From NCBI GenBank assembly GCA_001414345.1, contig LLCB01000029.1, forward strand, positions 309,675 to 373,674: a stretch of DNA of 64,000 bases, in the 5' to 3' direction. Within the stretch, counting starts at the first letter, position 1. Each line of letters opens with the position of its first letter. The notes beneath the pieces are model-generated. The model did not search any database. It was given only the letters and a program-made list of their open reading frames with translations, and was not told the origin of the DNA. Of this stretch, positions 21,885-34,483 are shown in pieces. The translations under genes were made by a program, and so were the position numbers. Origin of the DNA: Hymenoscyphus infarciens. Its lineage: Eukaryota > Ascomycota > Leotiomycetes > Helotiales > Helotiaceae.

Positions 21885-22439
21885 TCACTCACCACTCCCA
21901 AAATACTCCTCCAACTGCCCCAAGACCCATTTGGGCACTCCCTCTTTCCCAACGTCATCAAAAACCTTGCTAGTAATCTTAATTACAATGCCCTTGCTAA
22001 CACCAACGTCGCTCACATAGTGTTCAAACACCTTCCTTGTTTCTTCTGTCTGTTCCTCAGAATATCCCTTCCCTACAAGCACTACCTGAGGCCTCGGTTC
22101 GAGAACCTTCAATGAAAGGGCGAGGGCCGGGGCAGAGAACGGGTCGGCTTCCAAGATGCCACCGATAGCATACCCATGTGGCTGGATATAATCGTGGATG
22201 GTTCTCACCACAGTGCGGTTCTGGCTAACGGAGAGGATAGAGACAAGTTTGCGGGAGGCCATAGGATTGGTTTCGTGCTGTACTGTGTCAATTTGCGTCT
22301 GGGTGGTAGTTGTGAGAGGAGAACAAACGGCCATGCTTGGTGAGAGTTTTCCCCAGAACAGGTAGAGGCAAGTAACTGCAGTGAGGAGAATAGTGAAGAC
22401 GCGGCTTGGGATATTGTATTGTTTGCCAGTGGCCGGCAT
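21885..22439 (-). CDS. Hypothetical protein with N-terminal membrane anchor
   Basis: A single exon of 184 residues starting MPATGKQYNIPSR. A hydrophobic segment at about residues 14-30 (VFTILLTAVTCLYLFWG) suggests a signal anchor. The rest reads as a soluble alpha/beta domain: KLVSILSVSQNRTVVRTIHD, then GGILEADPFSAPALALSLKVL, PQVVLVGKGYSEEQTEETRKVFEHYV, and GVSKGIVIKITSKVFDDVG. The strand-helix alternation looks like a Rossmann-type fold, but no cofactor motif is clear and the family was not recognised. Codon use and the uninterrupted frame support a real gene. Confidence 0.6.
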   Translation of the reverse strand: MPATGKQYNIPSRVFTILLTAVTCLYLFWGKLSPSMAVCSPLTTTTQTQIDTVQHETNPMASRKLVSILSVSQNRTVVRTIHDYIQPHGYAIGGILEADPFSAPALALSLKVLEPRPQVVLVGKGYSEEQTEETRKVFEHYVSDVGVSKGIVIKITSKVFDDVGKEGVPKWVLGQLEEYFGSGE

Positions 22440-22923
22440 TAGCAGTACAGTGCGAGGAATGAATTATTGTGGGATTCGTGGAGGGGGGGGCTGAGGGAGT
22501 GTTGGGCTTTGAAGAAATGACAGCAGCCCAGAGGTGGAAAGTGCCGGATTATGTGTAACCTGAAGTTTACAAAGTACTTGCAAATACTCGAAGAACGAAA
22601 CCTTCTGCTCGCTTTATCTCTAAGAGTAGCTGTGAGGCTGAGGAAGAAGGATGAGTGAAGTTGGTCGAGGGGTCAAAATAATCTAGAGGACTTCTTAAAT
22701 CCATTTCATTTTGTAGAACCCTAGCTCCTTGGACTCGGGGGGAAAAAGCACATTGGAAACAAAAAACCCATCTGGCGTTGCTGTATTTCAGTTGAATGGA
22801 AGTGACCTAGCACGCCTAGCAACATGCTAGTGCACTGACTTCTCGGTGTCTCATCGGCAATCAACCACAACACATCTTCCAACAAGAAGCATATCGACCC
22901 AAAGCAAAACAATCATACACAAA

Positions 22924-23612
22924 ATGGATTCCTCAATCCCCCTCCAAATCGCCGAAACCATCCAAACGGCGTCCATAAAACGAGACCCATCCCCAACCCA
23001 CGACCTCAACCCCTCAACCGCCGCCTCCCAGAAAGAACCCGTCAAAATCTCCCATCCCTCATACCCCCCCTACGAATACGATTCCGAAGGCATAGACGAC
23101 GACGACGACGACGAAGAGGAAGATGATGAGGATATCCCATATAGCGTTTTAAAACCAATACCCAGACGACAGAGCTTTCCCCCATTACCGGATTTACGAT
23201 TCGAGCAGAGTTACTTGTCGAGTATAGCTGGGGTGGATTCATATTGGAAGGTGGCATTGATTACGCTCAGAGATCAGGTATGATTTATCAATTTCTGAGG
23301 AAGATATGCGAGGGGATATTGATATGAATCCTGCAGGTTTGCGCTCCCTTGTTACAAGGGATGGTTTGGACTCTTGCGTTGCAAGGCTGGAGATACTGGA
23401 ACAAGAACGCTGTTTTACACGGAGAGAGTGTAGGAGCCAGAGCTCGCAGATGGTGGTGGAGAACGAATAACTGGGCAATTCCAAAGAGCTTTGCGAAGAA
23501 TAAGAAACTAGCTACGGAAATGGGAGACGTGAGTTGGACTCATTTTGGTGATATACCTTGTTTTACTGATATCAATTAGTATTACCAAAATCAAAGCGCC
23601 GGTGGTGATTGA
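22924..23612 (+). CDS. Atg43-like (DUF1770) mitophagy receptor, three exons
   Basis: Model: join(22924..23277, 23337..23528, 23580..23612), 192 residues; all junctions are in phase. The protein has a Ser/Thr/Pro-rich start, a run of Asp/Glu (about residues 58-74), and DIPYSVL directly after it. An aromatic-x-x-aliphatic core behind acidic residues is the classic Atg8-interacting motif. PPLPDLRFEQSYLSSI and VDSYWKVALITLRDQ follow, then a hydrophobic stretch (VCAPLLQGMVWTLALQGW) that could insert in a membrane. This arrangement matches the fungal DUF1770 family, which includes fission-yeast Atg43, a mitochondrial outer-membrane receptor for mitophagy. The family link rests on recall of the conserved segment; the function is by analogy. 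Confidence 0.7.
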
Positions 23613-24072
23613 GAGTGGATGAATGGTGGTGTTGTACTTATGGCGCTCTGGGTGTATAAATAAATGATTGCATGTACAGCACAGAAAGTGAATTTCAGAT
23701 AAAGTAAGAGTTGGGAGGTTTCGTTCAGGCAATGGATTTTTATTTCAGTCTACACTGAACACCCATTAAAAGCTCTATCGGAGCAGCAAAATGTCTGCTA
23801 ACATTTATGATTACATGTAGTGCAAGTAGAACTCCATCACTGATCTACCTGAACACCTTAAAAAACGCTTTTCACGACGCAAACGCTGAGAATTCACAAC
23901 TTCCACCCTGATAAACCATGTGAAAAACTTAAGAACCTCCAAAACCAACATCAATTGAAGGGGGCAACGCGGCAGGACGCTTCTCAGGGCTTCCGCGGAA
24001 GAAGGCCAGAGGTGATCTTGGAGATAGAGGTGCTGGCGATTTTGTGGCGATGTTAATCAGGCTATTCTGCTT

Positions 24073-26213
24073 TCAGCAACAGCGTTTCCTGATCCATCTT
24101 TGTTGGTTGGTTACAGCGTTTCCTGATCCGTCTTTGTCGTTTGGTTGGGCTGATGTCTTGTCTTTCTCCGGCGAGAGCTTCAACTTTATTAAGGTCTTCT
24201 TTTCTGGGGTTGGCGTCTTTATTGGGAGTTTGACTAGGAGGCTCTTCTTCTCTCCATTTTGCTTTGCAGGAACCTCCGCTTCCTCTTCGTTATCGGTGAG
24301 CTCGTCCTGATCATCCACATCACTCGCAAGAGATACGTGATCATCTTCTTCGTCGTCGCCATAATCCTGCTCACTTGCGTCGCCTTCCGCATCGCTGGTC
24401 ATTTCGTCAACGTTATTGTAACCCTCGATATGCCTGCCCCCCTTTGGACGACCATTAGTAGCAACTGCAGCAACAGCAGCTTTTCGGGGCCGGCCTCCAG
24501 TGCCTTCACTATTATCAGCTTCGTCAGTGAGGCCAACTGAAGCGCGAGCACCACTCAAAACACTTTCGCCGTAGGCTCCGCCTTGTCTTGATTTGACCTG
24601 GCGTCCGCTTTGCGTTACTGTAGGGCCCTCAGGAGTATTTATTCGGGTAGTTCGTGTAGAACGGCGGCTTGTGGTTGTGTCTGAATAAATGTCATCTTCA
24701 TCATCGGAGTAAGTGTACTTCATTCGCTTTCCACGAGTTCGACCCTCATAAAGTGAAAAGTTGGGCTCGGGGCGTTGTTTAAATTGCTGCTTGCGAGCTT
24801 GTCTGTACTCTCGACTCCTGCGTTTCTAATATGTAATATTAGCATGGGAAACAAACTAATATGCCCGGAGAGCCATACCTCTTCAGTTGCCTCAAACCTG
24901 GGAATGGCCGCTGAAATCTTTCCACTTAACACACGTGCTTTCTGACCACCGTCCTCTTTAGTAAGTTTCTCAGACTGTTGAAAAGGTTAGCTCAATGACA
25001 GGCAAACTGAGATATGATACGGTAGTAGAAGTCCAGGTCTCAAGGTTGATGATAAATACGGAAGGAGGAAACCCATACCAGTTGCTTTAATTCATCAATA
25101 TTACTTGCTACACTCCACCATGTGCGCTTGATACCAGTGTGATTACTCTCTCTGTAAACACGGAAATGAGTGTCGTTTAGGCCTTCAATTAAATAGTAAC
25201 GTCGTCGATCTCCATCGGAGCCCCAAGGTTGAACTGAATATGGTTGGTTGAGATCATCTTCTTGTCGATTTTGTTTGTACGAAGCTTGAATCATGCCCTT
25301 AACTATATCGGATGAAGCCAGTGCCCATAGAATAAGAGTACGCAAAAGGGTAAGCTAACAGAGAGTTAGCAAATGTCCTAAAGACAGTAATGAGACTGGA
25401 ATGATGGAAAAGAGCAACATTAGAGGACAATAAGAGCTAATTGCTCTGAACCAAGAGATAGAACTCGACACAAGTGCGCAAAATAATAACCCCCAGTTCA
25501 AAGTTCTGTCCTGATGTTTGATAAAAATAACAAATGTTTCCAGAGCAAGACTCACCCGTTCGGTTGGAGACATGCTGCCAAAGGTTGCACCTCCCGACAA
25601 AGGATTCTTGCTCTCCCAGTCTTTTGCCCATTGCGCCTTATGTGTTGATATCGCCTCCTCTAACGCTCTATTGTAGTGTCCTGATCTGTAATTATGTCTG
25701 ATTAGCCTGTTGCGCATCTCAAGTTTGCGCAAGGGCACCCACTTGACATCTTGCTTCCGGTTCAATAACAATCCAAGCAGTGCGCATAGGAATTGCTCTG
25801 CATAATCTCCTGGGACCATATTGACAATGTCTCGTTCGAGTTCTTGGGGTCCGAAATGTGCAAGGGATTTTGGGAAAGCTTCTGTGAAGCGCGATCGGAA
25901 CATGACGATGAACTGCATACTCAGGTTAGAGCCATTCTAGCAATAAAAGAGCGCGTTTTCCACGCGTTAAACGAGCGGAACAGGGTCGGCATATGCAAGT
26001 ACTGACAGCTAGATCTGGATTATCTGCCAGAACATATTCATGTGGCGGGGAAGGTTCTCTCTTTGGGCGTGGTGGTGAGGCCTCAACTTTGGCTTGGGGC
26101 ACACTGCGAGGAGCCTTGGATAAGAATTTCAGGATACCATCTTTCTTTGCTAATTGGAGATTGGTCTCATCCTCAGATGGAACAGAGGAGAGGTCGGAGG
26201 AGTCGTCGGACAT
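24073..26213 (-). CDS. WHIM/DDT-type chromatin-associated protein, six exons
   Basis: Model: complement(24073..24825, 24879..24974, 25079..25354, 25556..25685, 25743..25912, 26007..26213), 543 residues; all junctions keep phase. After an acidic start comes a block like the DDT/WHIM1 module (LAFIVMFRSRFTEAFPKSLAHFGPQELERDIV, LLGLLLNRK, GHYNRALEEAI). Next is a WHIM2/3-like part (LTLLRTLILWALASSDIVKGMI, RRRYYLIEGLNDTHFRVYRE). These modules are found in ISWI-partner and related nucleosome-spacing proteins. The C-terminal third is acidic and disordered, with AT-hook-like GRPRK and GRPKGGR. A nuclear role in chromatin remodelling is likely. The 201-base intron (25355-25555) is long for this window and could hide a small exon. 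Confidence 0.72.
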
Positions 26214-28221
26214 TTTGGAGGTGGTGGTTGTGGTTGTCCTTGGTGGAGAGGTTGGTGGAAGGAAGGTGATGAAGTCAGGGCGCCGCCGATAAAAGCGCGG
26301 CGAGAGATTTGGCTCATTGGTTCTAAAGATCAACCAGGAAGGCGCCTTTGTCACGCATCACATGAAGGGGCAAGAGGAGTTGGGATTTAAGTGAATTAAT
26401 TAAAACAGAGAGCTATTCTATAACAGCAGGCCTTCCAGAGAATTCCAACCATACTATTCCATATCCATCTATCTTAACTTTCCATCCTCTAAGAATTTCC
26501 TCCAAGCTCCACCAACGATACAGATCCCACAAGGAGCCTGATATTTTCCAACCCTCCTCATTAGCATACGATGCCCTCGCGGAATATACCAAATGCAACC
26601 GTCGAGTTCACCGTCCCCCAAAGCTAACTAGTAAGAAAACAAGAATGATATATGAGTATTGAAGACATGGGGGGAGGTGCTTCAAACAACCAAAGAACAA
26701 ACCATCAAGTTGGTTGTGGGGTACGTTGGTATGGTTGGAGAGGCGCAAATCCAAAAGCCCAACCACAACATGCTGGAATTAATTCGCTTACCATTTTGAC
26801 CCGGCAAAACCTGAGCCAGATGCACTTTGCAACTATTGATGATCTGAGAACAAGAAAACCGACTTCCGCATTAACTTTTGCCAACACAGCGATGCGCCAC
26901 CACTAGGAGCGACATGTCCATCGACGCGATAGGAAAGAAAAGCATACAAAGAAGTTTTAACAAATCATCAACGCGATAAAGAATATCACTGATAGAAATA
27001 AAATGTAGAAGCTCTCAAACTCCGTGGGGAGAAATGAAACGCGTGAACTGCAAACCCCGGGGCCAGCAAACTTTACAAGAAGGCTCAACCAAAGCACCAC
27101 GCCTGCATGTGCAACGCCAACACAACTTGTTGGGTACCATCAACGATGTATTGTTGGGCTGATAAAGAAGGATATAAATATATGGTTTTGCCTAATATTC
27201 GCAAGAATCTCTCTCATAATTTTGGTGACAATAATCATAAATGATAATATATGGAATCAAGACAGAACGAAATCACCAGACCGTATGTGGTAAGAATTAT
27301 GGCTCCTTTATGAGCACACCTAATTGAAAGATTAGAATTGTGCCAAGAAAGATTGAAGAATAGGAGCTTATTGTGCCAATATTTGTGGGAGAACGAAGTG
27401 ATTGATTTCTTGGATGTGTCAAAGACTTGACACAATAGAACGGCAGATATCCACCAGCAACCGGAACACTGTGTGAAAACACGCATGCCTTCGTGGGAGG
27501 TTTGGGGGAATCGAGAGAAGATAAGAGACTGCTAGCTTAGCTGAAGCTATTTGAATTTGAAATTATGGAAAGCCAAAAACTTCAATCTGTATGAATGAGC
27601 TCAAACGGATGGCCGTGTCAAGTCAAAAATCTAGGTAGGGAAGAAGTTGGTTGTTTGTGATACCTTCACCTGGAAGCAGGTCAGGTCGTCGTTGCCCAAA
27701 GAAAGGGAAGTGTTGGTCGGCGCTAAACCTATTGAAGGTCATGCAGTCACGTGCTAAATAAAGCACTTTTTCCAGGTTACCAACATATCACAACTAATTA
27801 AAGTACCCCGGGCCTCTCCCAAGGCCTGATGAGAGTTTGATTTTCGTGACCGTTCAATTGATTCTTATTCTCGGGGCCTCTGCAATGGAAGTAAGTAGGT
27901 AGGGCAGCCAAATAAAAGTGGCATCTTACAATCTTGACAACTATAGTTGTTCTAACATTCCAGAATAATCTCAACGTATAATTAGTCCATAGGTATGTTT
28001 AAAGTAATCAACTTCAATTCTCCCAGACTACCTAGGTTAAGATATGCTAGACAGTTGGAAGAGCGAGAACTATTTAGTGCTGCTTTTATTCTCCAAAATC
28101 TTATCGAAATCTGCTGAGTCAGACAAGCACGGACACTCGCTAAGAAGTACGCTCCCACACACTCATTTATCGAAAAGTTCCGTCGCAACCACTCCAGATC
28201 AACAAATTCCTATCGCCAGCA
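26214..28221. other. Two-kilobase intergenic region
   Basis: No gene is supported between the chromatin gene and the ribosomal protein gene. Short frames occur on both strands without domains. The right end holds the promoter and leader of the uL2 gene. No repeat or RNA gene was recognised. Confidence 0.45.
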
Positions 28222-29155
28222 ATGGGTAGAGTAATTAGGAATCAGAGAAAGGGCCGCGGCTCGATCTTTACCGCCAACACTCGTCTCAACAAGGCTCCTG
28301 CTCAATTCAGAACCCTCGATTATGCGGAGCGACATGGCTACGTTCGTGGTGTCGTCGTAAGAGCTCAATTCTCTCGTTGGAAAGGCATCTGGCATACTAA
28401 CCCAAAGCCAGAAAGACATCATTCACGACCCTGGACGAGGAGCACCATTAGCAAAGGTTGTCTTCCGTGACCCATACCGATTCAAGCTTCACACCGAGAC
28501 CTTCATCGCAAACGAGGGAATGTACACTGGTCAATTCATCTACGCCGGCAAGCACGCAGCACTCACCGTCGGAAACGTCCTCCCTCTCGGATCTGTACCA
28601 GAAGGAACTGTTATCACCAACGTCGAGGAGAAGGTTGGAGATCGTGGAACTCTTGGTCGCACATCTGGAAACTATGTAACCGTTATTGGACACAACCCTG
28701 ATGAGGGCAAGACCCGAGTCAAGCTTCCATCCGGAGCAAAGAAGGTCATCAAGAGCAGTGCGCGTGGTATGATCGGTATTGTTGCTGGAGGCGGTAGAAC
28801 CGACAAACCTCTCTTGAGTACGTTGAACCTCTCGAGAAATTATGGCTTGGGAACTTCGGTGCTAATTATCTTTAACAGAGGCATCGCGTGCTAAGCACAA
28901 GTTCGCCGTCAAGCGTAACTCATGGCCAAAGACTCGTGGTGTTGCTATGAACCCCGTCGACCATCCTCACGGAGTATGTGATCCCAGAATCGCCAATACC
29001 CGTACAAAATTGCTAACAGAAAATAGGGTGGTAACCATCAACATATTGGTAAGGCATCGACAATCTCGAGATACGCTGCACAAGGTCAAAAGGCTGGTCT
29101 CATTGCTGCTCGGAGAACTGGTTTGTTACGTGGTACCCAAAAGACCAAGGACTAA
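28222..29155 (+). CDS. RPL2: 60S ribosomal protein uL2 (L2/L8), four exons
   Basis: Model: join(28222..28356, 28412..28817, 28879..28973, 29027..29155), exactly 254 residues as usual for eukaryotic uL2. The protein sits at the peptidyl-transferase centre of the large subunit. It begins [20 protein letters not shown]. Hallmarks are [74 protein letters not shown] and the conserved C-terminal [20 protein letters not shown], whose His sits at the catalytic centre. The HGGGNHQ motif is restored only by removing the third intron, which confirms the splice. Identification is certain. Confidence 0.97.
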
Positions 29156-29549
29156 ATGGTTTGGGTGGAGTTTTTCTTTGGCTTTTCGGGATGCTGGCTT
29201 CGCATTTATGTACCTCTCAAACAGAGCATAGCGAGGATGAACGAAACACTTTGAGCATGATATTTTCAAAAGTCGCACAAGTGAAATGATGGCGTTCGGT
29301 TGTGCTGTACCCAGAGGACTATTTCAAGGCCACGTAAACAGCGAAATTGAAGAATTAAAAGATATGAACGACTTGTAACATCTCCTTTCCTTGTGGTTTG
29401 TAACACCACATCTTTGCACTCGTACTGTAGACAAACTCAAAGGTTTATTACAGGGGTCTGCAAGCGTGCTTCAAAACCAACGACCCCGCCACTTCGACCT
29501 TTGATGTCCTCAACCCCGCTTATCCAAATCAATCGCAAAAACAATCACA

Positions 29550-30888
29550 ATGGCCGGAATCAAAGAATACGCTCTTCTCTGCTTAGAGAACCCTCTGCTT
29601 GGTATGTTACTCCATCCAATATTTATCTACAGGTTTCGATATCGTTGTACAATTGATTATTCTCTTTCCGCACACAAAGTTTGAAATTATGCTCTACCTG
29701 AACATCTTACCTCCTCTTCTCGACATTGTATCAGCTAACTTTCACCTTTAGATATCCAAGCACAGGGAAATGATGCTCTTCTCGAGAAATACGGCCTCAA
29801 GCCCAACGATGCTATCCTCGCCGAGGAAAAGCACATCCCAATCTACGAAGACCTCCTAAACAACTACTCTGCCATCCTCATCGCAGGAGGGGGAGCCCAA
29901 AACACCGCTCGAGGCGCACAATATATGCTCCCACCCAACTCCGTCGTCTACCTCGGTGGAGTCGGAGACGATAAATACGCCGCCATCCTCCACGATGCCG
30001 TCAAGCAAGCCGGACTCCGTGTCGAATACCGAGTTGACAAGAAAGAGAAGACCGGACGATGTGGAGTTGTCATCACAGGCCACAACCGTTCCATGGTCAC
30101 TGATCTCGCTGCCGCCAACCACTACGACCTCGAACACTTGAAGAGCCCGGAGGTTTGGAAGCTTGCTGAGGGAGCAACCCATTATTTTGTCGGTGGTTAC
30201 CATCTTACCGTCTGCCCACCAGCCATCATGGCTTTGGCCGAGGAGGCTGCAAAGAACGACAAGGTCTTCGTCTTCTCCCTCTCTGCACCTTTCATTCCTC
30301 AATTCTTCAAGGAGCCTTTGGATGCTACTAGCCCTTACTGGGATTATGTGATTGGAAATGAGACCGAGGCGCTTTCTTTCGCTGAGAGCCATGGTTGGGA
30401 GACTAAGGATATCAAGGAGATTGCTAAGAAGTTGGCTGCTTTACCAAAGGCCAACTCGAAGAGAGAGAGAGTCGCTATTGTTACCCAGGGAACTCTTCCA
30501 ACTGTTGTCGCTGTCAATGGCCAGGAGGTCAAGGAGTACGAGGTTCACGCCATTGAGAAGAGCCAAATCAACGACACAACTGGTGCTGGTGATGCATTCG
30601 CTGCTGGATTCGTCGCTGGTCTTGTGGCTGGGGAGAGTTTGTCACAATCAATCGACCAAGGCCAATGGTTGGCTAAGCTCAGCATTCAGGAATTGGGTCC
30701 ATCGTAAGTCACACAATATATCTTGAAATCTGGCATTTCATTTTCAAGAGACACCTAATGTCCTTCCCCCAACCCCGCCACGTTCAATTCAAGGCAAACC
30801 ATCGAGCACTCATCCTCCAAGAGTAGATCAACTAACTTCCCTCAGATTCCCATTCCCCAAGCAGACTTACAAGCCTGCCAGCCAGTAA
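29550..30888 (+). CDS. ADO1: Adenosine kinase, three exons
   Basis: Model: join(29550..29601, 29752..30703, 30846..30888), 348 residues, the usual length. This PfkB-family enzyme phosphorylates adenosine to AMP, which salvages purines and removes the adenosine formed in the methyl cycle. Landmarks: N-terminal ALLCLENPLLDIQA, GGGAQNTARGAQYML (substrate side), GGVGDD, VITGHNRSMVTDLAAANHY, and the second PfkB signature NDTTGAGDAFAAGF with the catalytic Asp. The protein ends FPFPKQTYKPASQ, coded in a short third exon. The two introns (150 and 142 bases) are the longest clear ones among the conserved genes and could hold regulatory sequence. Confidence 0.96.
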
Positions 30889-31233
30889 ATTATGATCTGT
30901 TTTCTTTACCCATCAAGAAGTATTAGACGGCGTTCGGAAAAGGTTTCAACAACGGGAGCGTCTACAATCTGATGATATGGTGCATATGATAAGGAATAAT
31001 CCTCCACGATTATGCGTAGAATAGTTAGTCCTAGAGAGACCACAAAAAGTCCTTGGCCAGCATGCATTTATGCCAGCTTCATAGAAACGTCCCAAGATCT
31101 AAGTGACACCCCAGTGCGAAGCCTAGTCTGAATGACATTGGTAAAGACCGTGAAGCATGTGTAGGAGATGCAATATCGTCCTTGATGTTGTAGGACTTCT
31201 TTCAGAAGCTAAGCTCTAAAAGCCCCGAGAATT

Positions 31234-33891
31234 TCAACCACCTTGTCCACCAGGGGGAGTTTGGGAATAGCCGCCATTCCGATTTTCACTTGCCATTGAG
31301 CTTTGCAACATAGCATTTATGGTGAAGCTGTCCACAGTGGGAGCGAAAGTACTATTATTGGCATTCCCATTACCAATAATAAAAGATCCTCCAGGATAGT
31401 TCGTCACTGGTGTGCTGCCATAAATGTTGCTGCTAAAGTCATTCCAGCCCGCTGTTCCAGATAGTGGCAAAGGTGATCTTCCAATATGTTGATGTCTCGT
31501 TGGACTAGCATTTTGCGAAGCTGCTGAGCTTGGTGCTGGGTTGGATCCCGTTGCTCCCCAGGGGCTTCTGGACGACCCACCAGTGATTTGGTCTAAATGC
31601 TCTGCGGCCGCCAACTGCTGCTCTGGCGTGCCGAACGCAACTGGTGAAGGTTGACGAGCACCATAAGGCCGATTGGGGCTGGTAGGTTGAAGTTCATTCG
31701 GCATCGGAGCGAATGCTGAGTTGTATAAACTAGGGAGACTGGGGAGCATCTTTGTATTACTGTGAACGCGAGAATGGGATCCGTGAGGGGTGGAGGTAGG
31801 GAATATCTCATTCGCTGTATGGCTATGCATCCCATACGATGTTTCTTCATTTGTAGACTGGCATCCATTTGACGTATTAACGAGGTCCTCAACCATACGA
31901 TTCATCATGATGTCGAAACTAATATTGGGTTCTGGAGTAACAATGCTTCCAGTCGGAACAGAGGCAGTGTTTTTATTGATGGGTCCAGGGATTCTAGTAT
32001 CTCTGCATGGAGAAGCGGTGTTCCTAGGAGAATTTGTCGATTGAGGGGCACTGAGTGGACTAGGAACATCAGAGATCGATATTCCACCTTCAACGAAGAC
32101 AAACGCGCCATCATGGAGTACAACGGGAACTTGAGGATATCTCTCGTTGTCTTGGAGCACAAGGCCACAAAGAAGAACGTCTCGAATACGACCTCGCATT
32201 TCCACGTTGGGAAGGTGCCTCTCGGTGCCCGGGTCAGTAGTACGTAACTTGAGAGTTCCGACAGCATCTAACGAATAAAGGTTGCATTCATGAGGTAGCT
32301 CTGGGTCTCTGAGGGGTTTAAATCCAATCGTACTTTCGTCCTCTTCCAACAGATACTGGATAGAAGGTAGTTCGGGAGGTGGAAAGATATTGGCGAGTTG
32401 TGAAAGTATATATGCGTACATTTTCCACATTTCGTTGATATGCAAGCTTGTTGCGCCAGTATCAAGGTTTGCCACAAGTAGTTGGACCCGGGATACAAGC
32501 CAGACACTATACTGCCGAAGGGCTGGAAGAACTCGTCGGCTGACTACTGTGATTCGCTCGTGGGAGGCGGACGGAGAAGATTCTTCACTGGGAAGGTCTT
32601 CGCCCACTGCGGGATCTTCTAGCTCTGGCTTCAATACTTGTAGAAGCATGCACATCATTCTGACATTGAAACCGAGGCAGAAATAAAAAGAGCGAATAGC
32701 TTCCGGATTGCCACTTTCTGCTGATTCTAGAGCCATGTATGTTAGCGCTACTTGAATTTGACACTCCTCGGGTTTTCCACTTACCTTGGACCTTCTGCCC
32801 AGCGAAAAACTCTGCGGCAATATTGATGACGACGAATTTATGGAGAACTTCATCGAATTCCCGTTCTTTCAGAAGCAAAGCTAATCTAGAAAGAACTTCG
32901 TTTTCCAGTTCTGCATGAGTTGGGAAATCGACACCCTCGTAGAATTTGGCATGGAGCAAGAGGAACCACCACATGAGAGTCGTTAAACTGTCCGTTTTTG
33001 GCTGCGAACGCTGCTTCTCCCAGGCCAAAGTTATCTTCTTGAATTCAATTTCAAGGTTGCCTCTGGCAAGCTCATGCGGCTCGTCAATGGCAAGAGCACG
33101 GTAGAGGTGGTAGACAGCATCCAAGTGATTTGTGTCTGCCAGAGCAATTACTGCCATCTGATTGTGGGCACTCCCATCATTTGGCGCGAGGTCATTGGCC
33201 AGTCCATAGTATCCCAAAGCAGTTTCCCAACTTCTATCCTTGGTTCTTATATTATTGCGATATCTAGACAAGTCTCCCAGACGAAGAAGGGTTGCATGGC
33301 ATGACATATCAATAAGATGTTCCACATTGGGCGACACCTTGACGCGTTTATCGACGGTCAAAGGGCTGAGGGACAGGCGATGTGCGATTCTGCGAAGCTC
33401 TTTTAATCCGGCGAAATGGGATGCGAGGCGTTGGATGTATCCTTTATAGAAGTACTGGCTTGTCTTGATAAAGTCGACATAGCGCTTCTCCATCTTCCGT
33501 TTCTCCACATGTTTCTTTTGTTCTGCCAGGCGGTAGTGATCGAGAATCTTTCTGTATCGTTGGTTGATTCGGACATGCGCATTCCATAGCTCGCGTTCGA
33601 CATCTTGCTGGTGAGCATACTCGAAATCGAGAAAGATTGCTCCTTCACAGGCAAGACGTAATCTACTGGAGTCAGGCATCACTTTCTTCTTCACTTGTAC
33701 CAAGGGCGCTCACTGGTTTATCAAATTATCGACATCGTCAAAACGAGGAGCCTTGTCTTTCAAAAGTGAACTCAGCTCCTTCAAGACTTGCTGAGCGGCC
33801 CTGGATGAATTGTCAGTCTGGGTCGCCGGGATTTTTGGGAGAAGGGCATTATTATCACTTACTTCCACTTCTGCGCCACTGGTGTAGCCAT
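31234..33891 (-). CDS. Est1/Ebs1 (SMG7-like) family protein, four exons
   Basis: Model: complement(31234..32726, 32785..33665, 33714..33800, 33863..33891), 829 residues, all phases consistent. The N-terminal half is the 14-3-3/TPR-like Est1 fold: LACEGAIFLDFEYAHQQDVERELW, SCHATLLRLGDLSRYRNNI, ALGYYGLANDLAPNDGSAHNQMAVIA, NHLDAVYHLYRALA. The Est1 DNA/RNA-binding region follows (FYFCLGFNVRMMCMLL...), then a disordered Ser/Pro/Asn-rich tail. Relatives act in nonsense-mediated decay (Ebs1/SMG7) and telomerase recruitment (Est1); filamentous fungi usually have one such gene. The intron at 32727-32784 ends at CTCTAG after a CTAAC branch site. A nearer AG would give an implausible 34-base intron. The start MATPVAQKWK lies in a 29-base first exon. 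Confidence 0.88.
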
Positions 33892-34483
33892 TGCTTCTTT
33901 CTGTGTAGCAGTATTCTTTGCGACCCCACGGTCGGCTTGCCTTGTTAGGTTTGCGCGTGGAGCTCCGCAGATCGTGGGATCCAGATGAGATCCATAGGTA
34001 AGAGAGGGGAGAGAGTTCTATTAAATGTACATTTAAAGAGCCCAATCTTGAGGGGTTGCGCTAAGGTGAAGCCGAGCGTGGGTGAACACGACGAGTTTAT
34101 GTAGTCATAATGGTTTAGCCAGCCCAGCGCCGTGCCGACAACTACCTACGGAGGGATTTTGATGCGGCTGCTTGCTGGCTCCGTGCCTTTTGCCGAGATC
34201 CCTGCATGAGGGACACCAAGCGAATCTCAGCCTCGTTTCCCCTCCATTTTACCTGCAAGGCCACGAAGCCTTGAAAGCTTTCCCACAATTCAACAAACTT
34301 GCAACTCTGACAAGTTTGACAAGTTATTTGTTTCTTCCACAATAACAAACGCCAAATCGCTGAGCAACATCGAAGCATCCAGTTATTGATTTGTAGTTAC
34401 AGGAAAGCGGTGGGCAAGAACGCCGACAAAAGAGTTGTACCTACATCCTGTAATTTCCCCCAACACTCGGCAGTACTTGAAAG
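33892..34483. promoter_or_regulatory. Shared divergent promoter region, Est1-type gene / C2H2 gene
   Basis: A 592-bp gap between two outward-facing starts. Small frames inside it have no domain. The role is inferred from geometry; no specific site is claimed. Confidence 0.4.

Noticed and set aside
29785..29800. GAAATACGG match inside the adenosine kinase gene
   Set aside because: Single match in coding sequence (Glu-Lys-Tyr-Gly), unrelated to the arrays near the GNAT gene.
32751..32784. 34-base intron in the Est1-type gene
   Set aside because: Too short for splicing; a CTAAC branch site and CTCTAG 24 bases further give a normal 58-base intron and keep phase.
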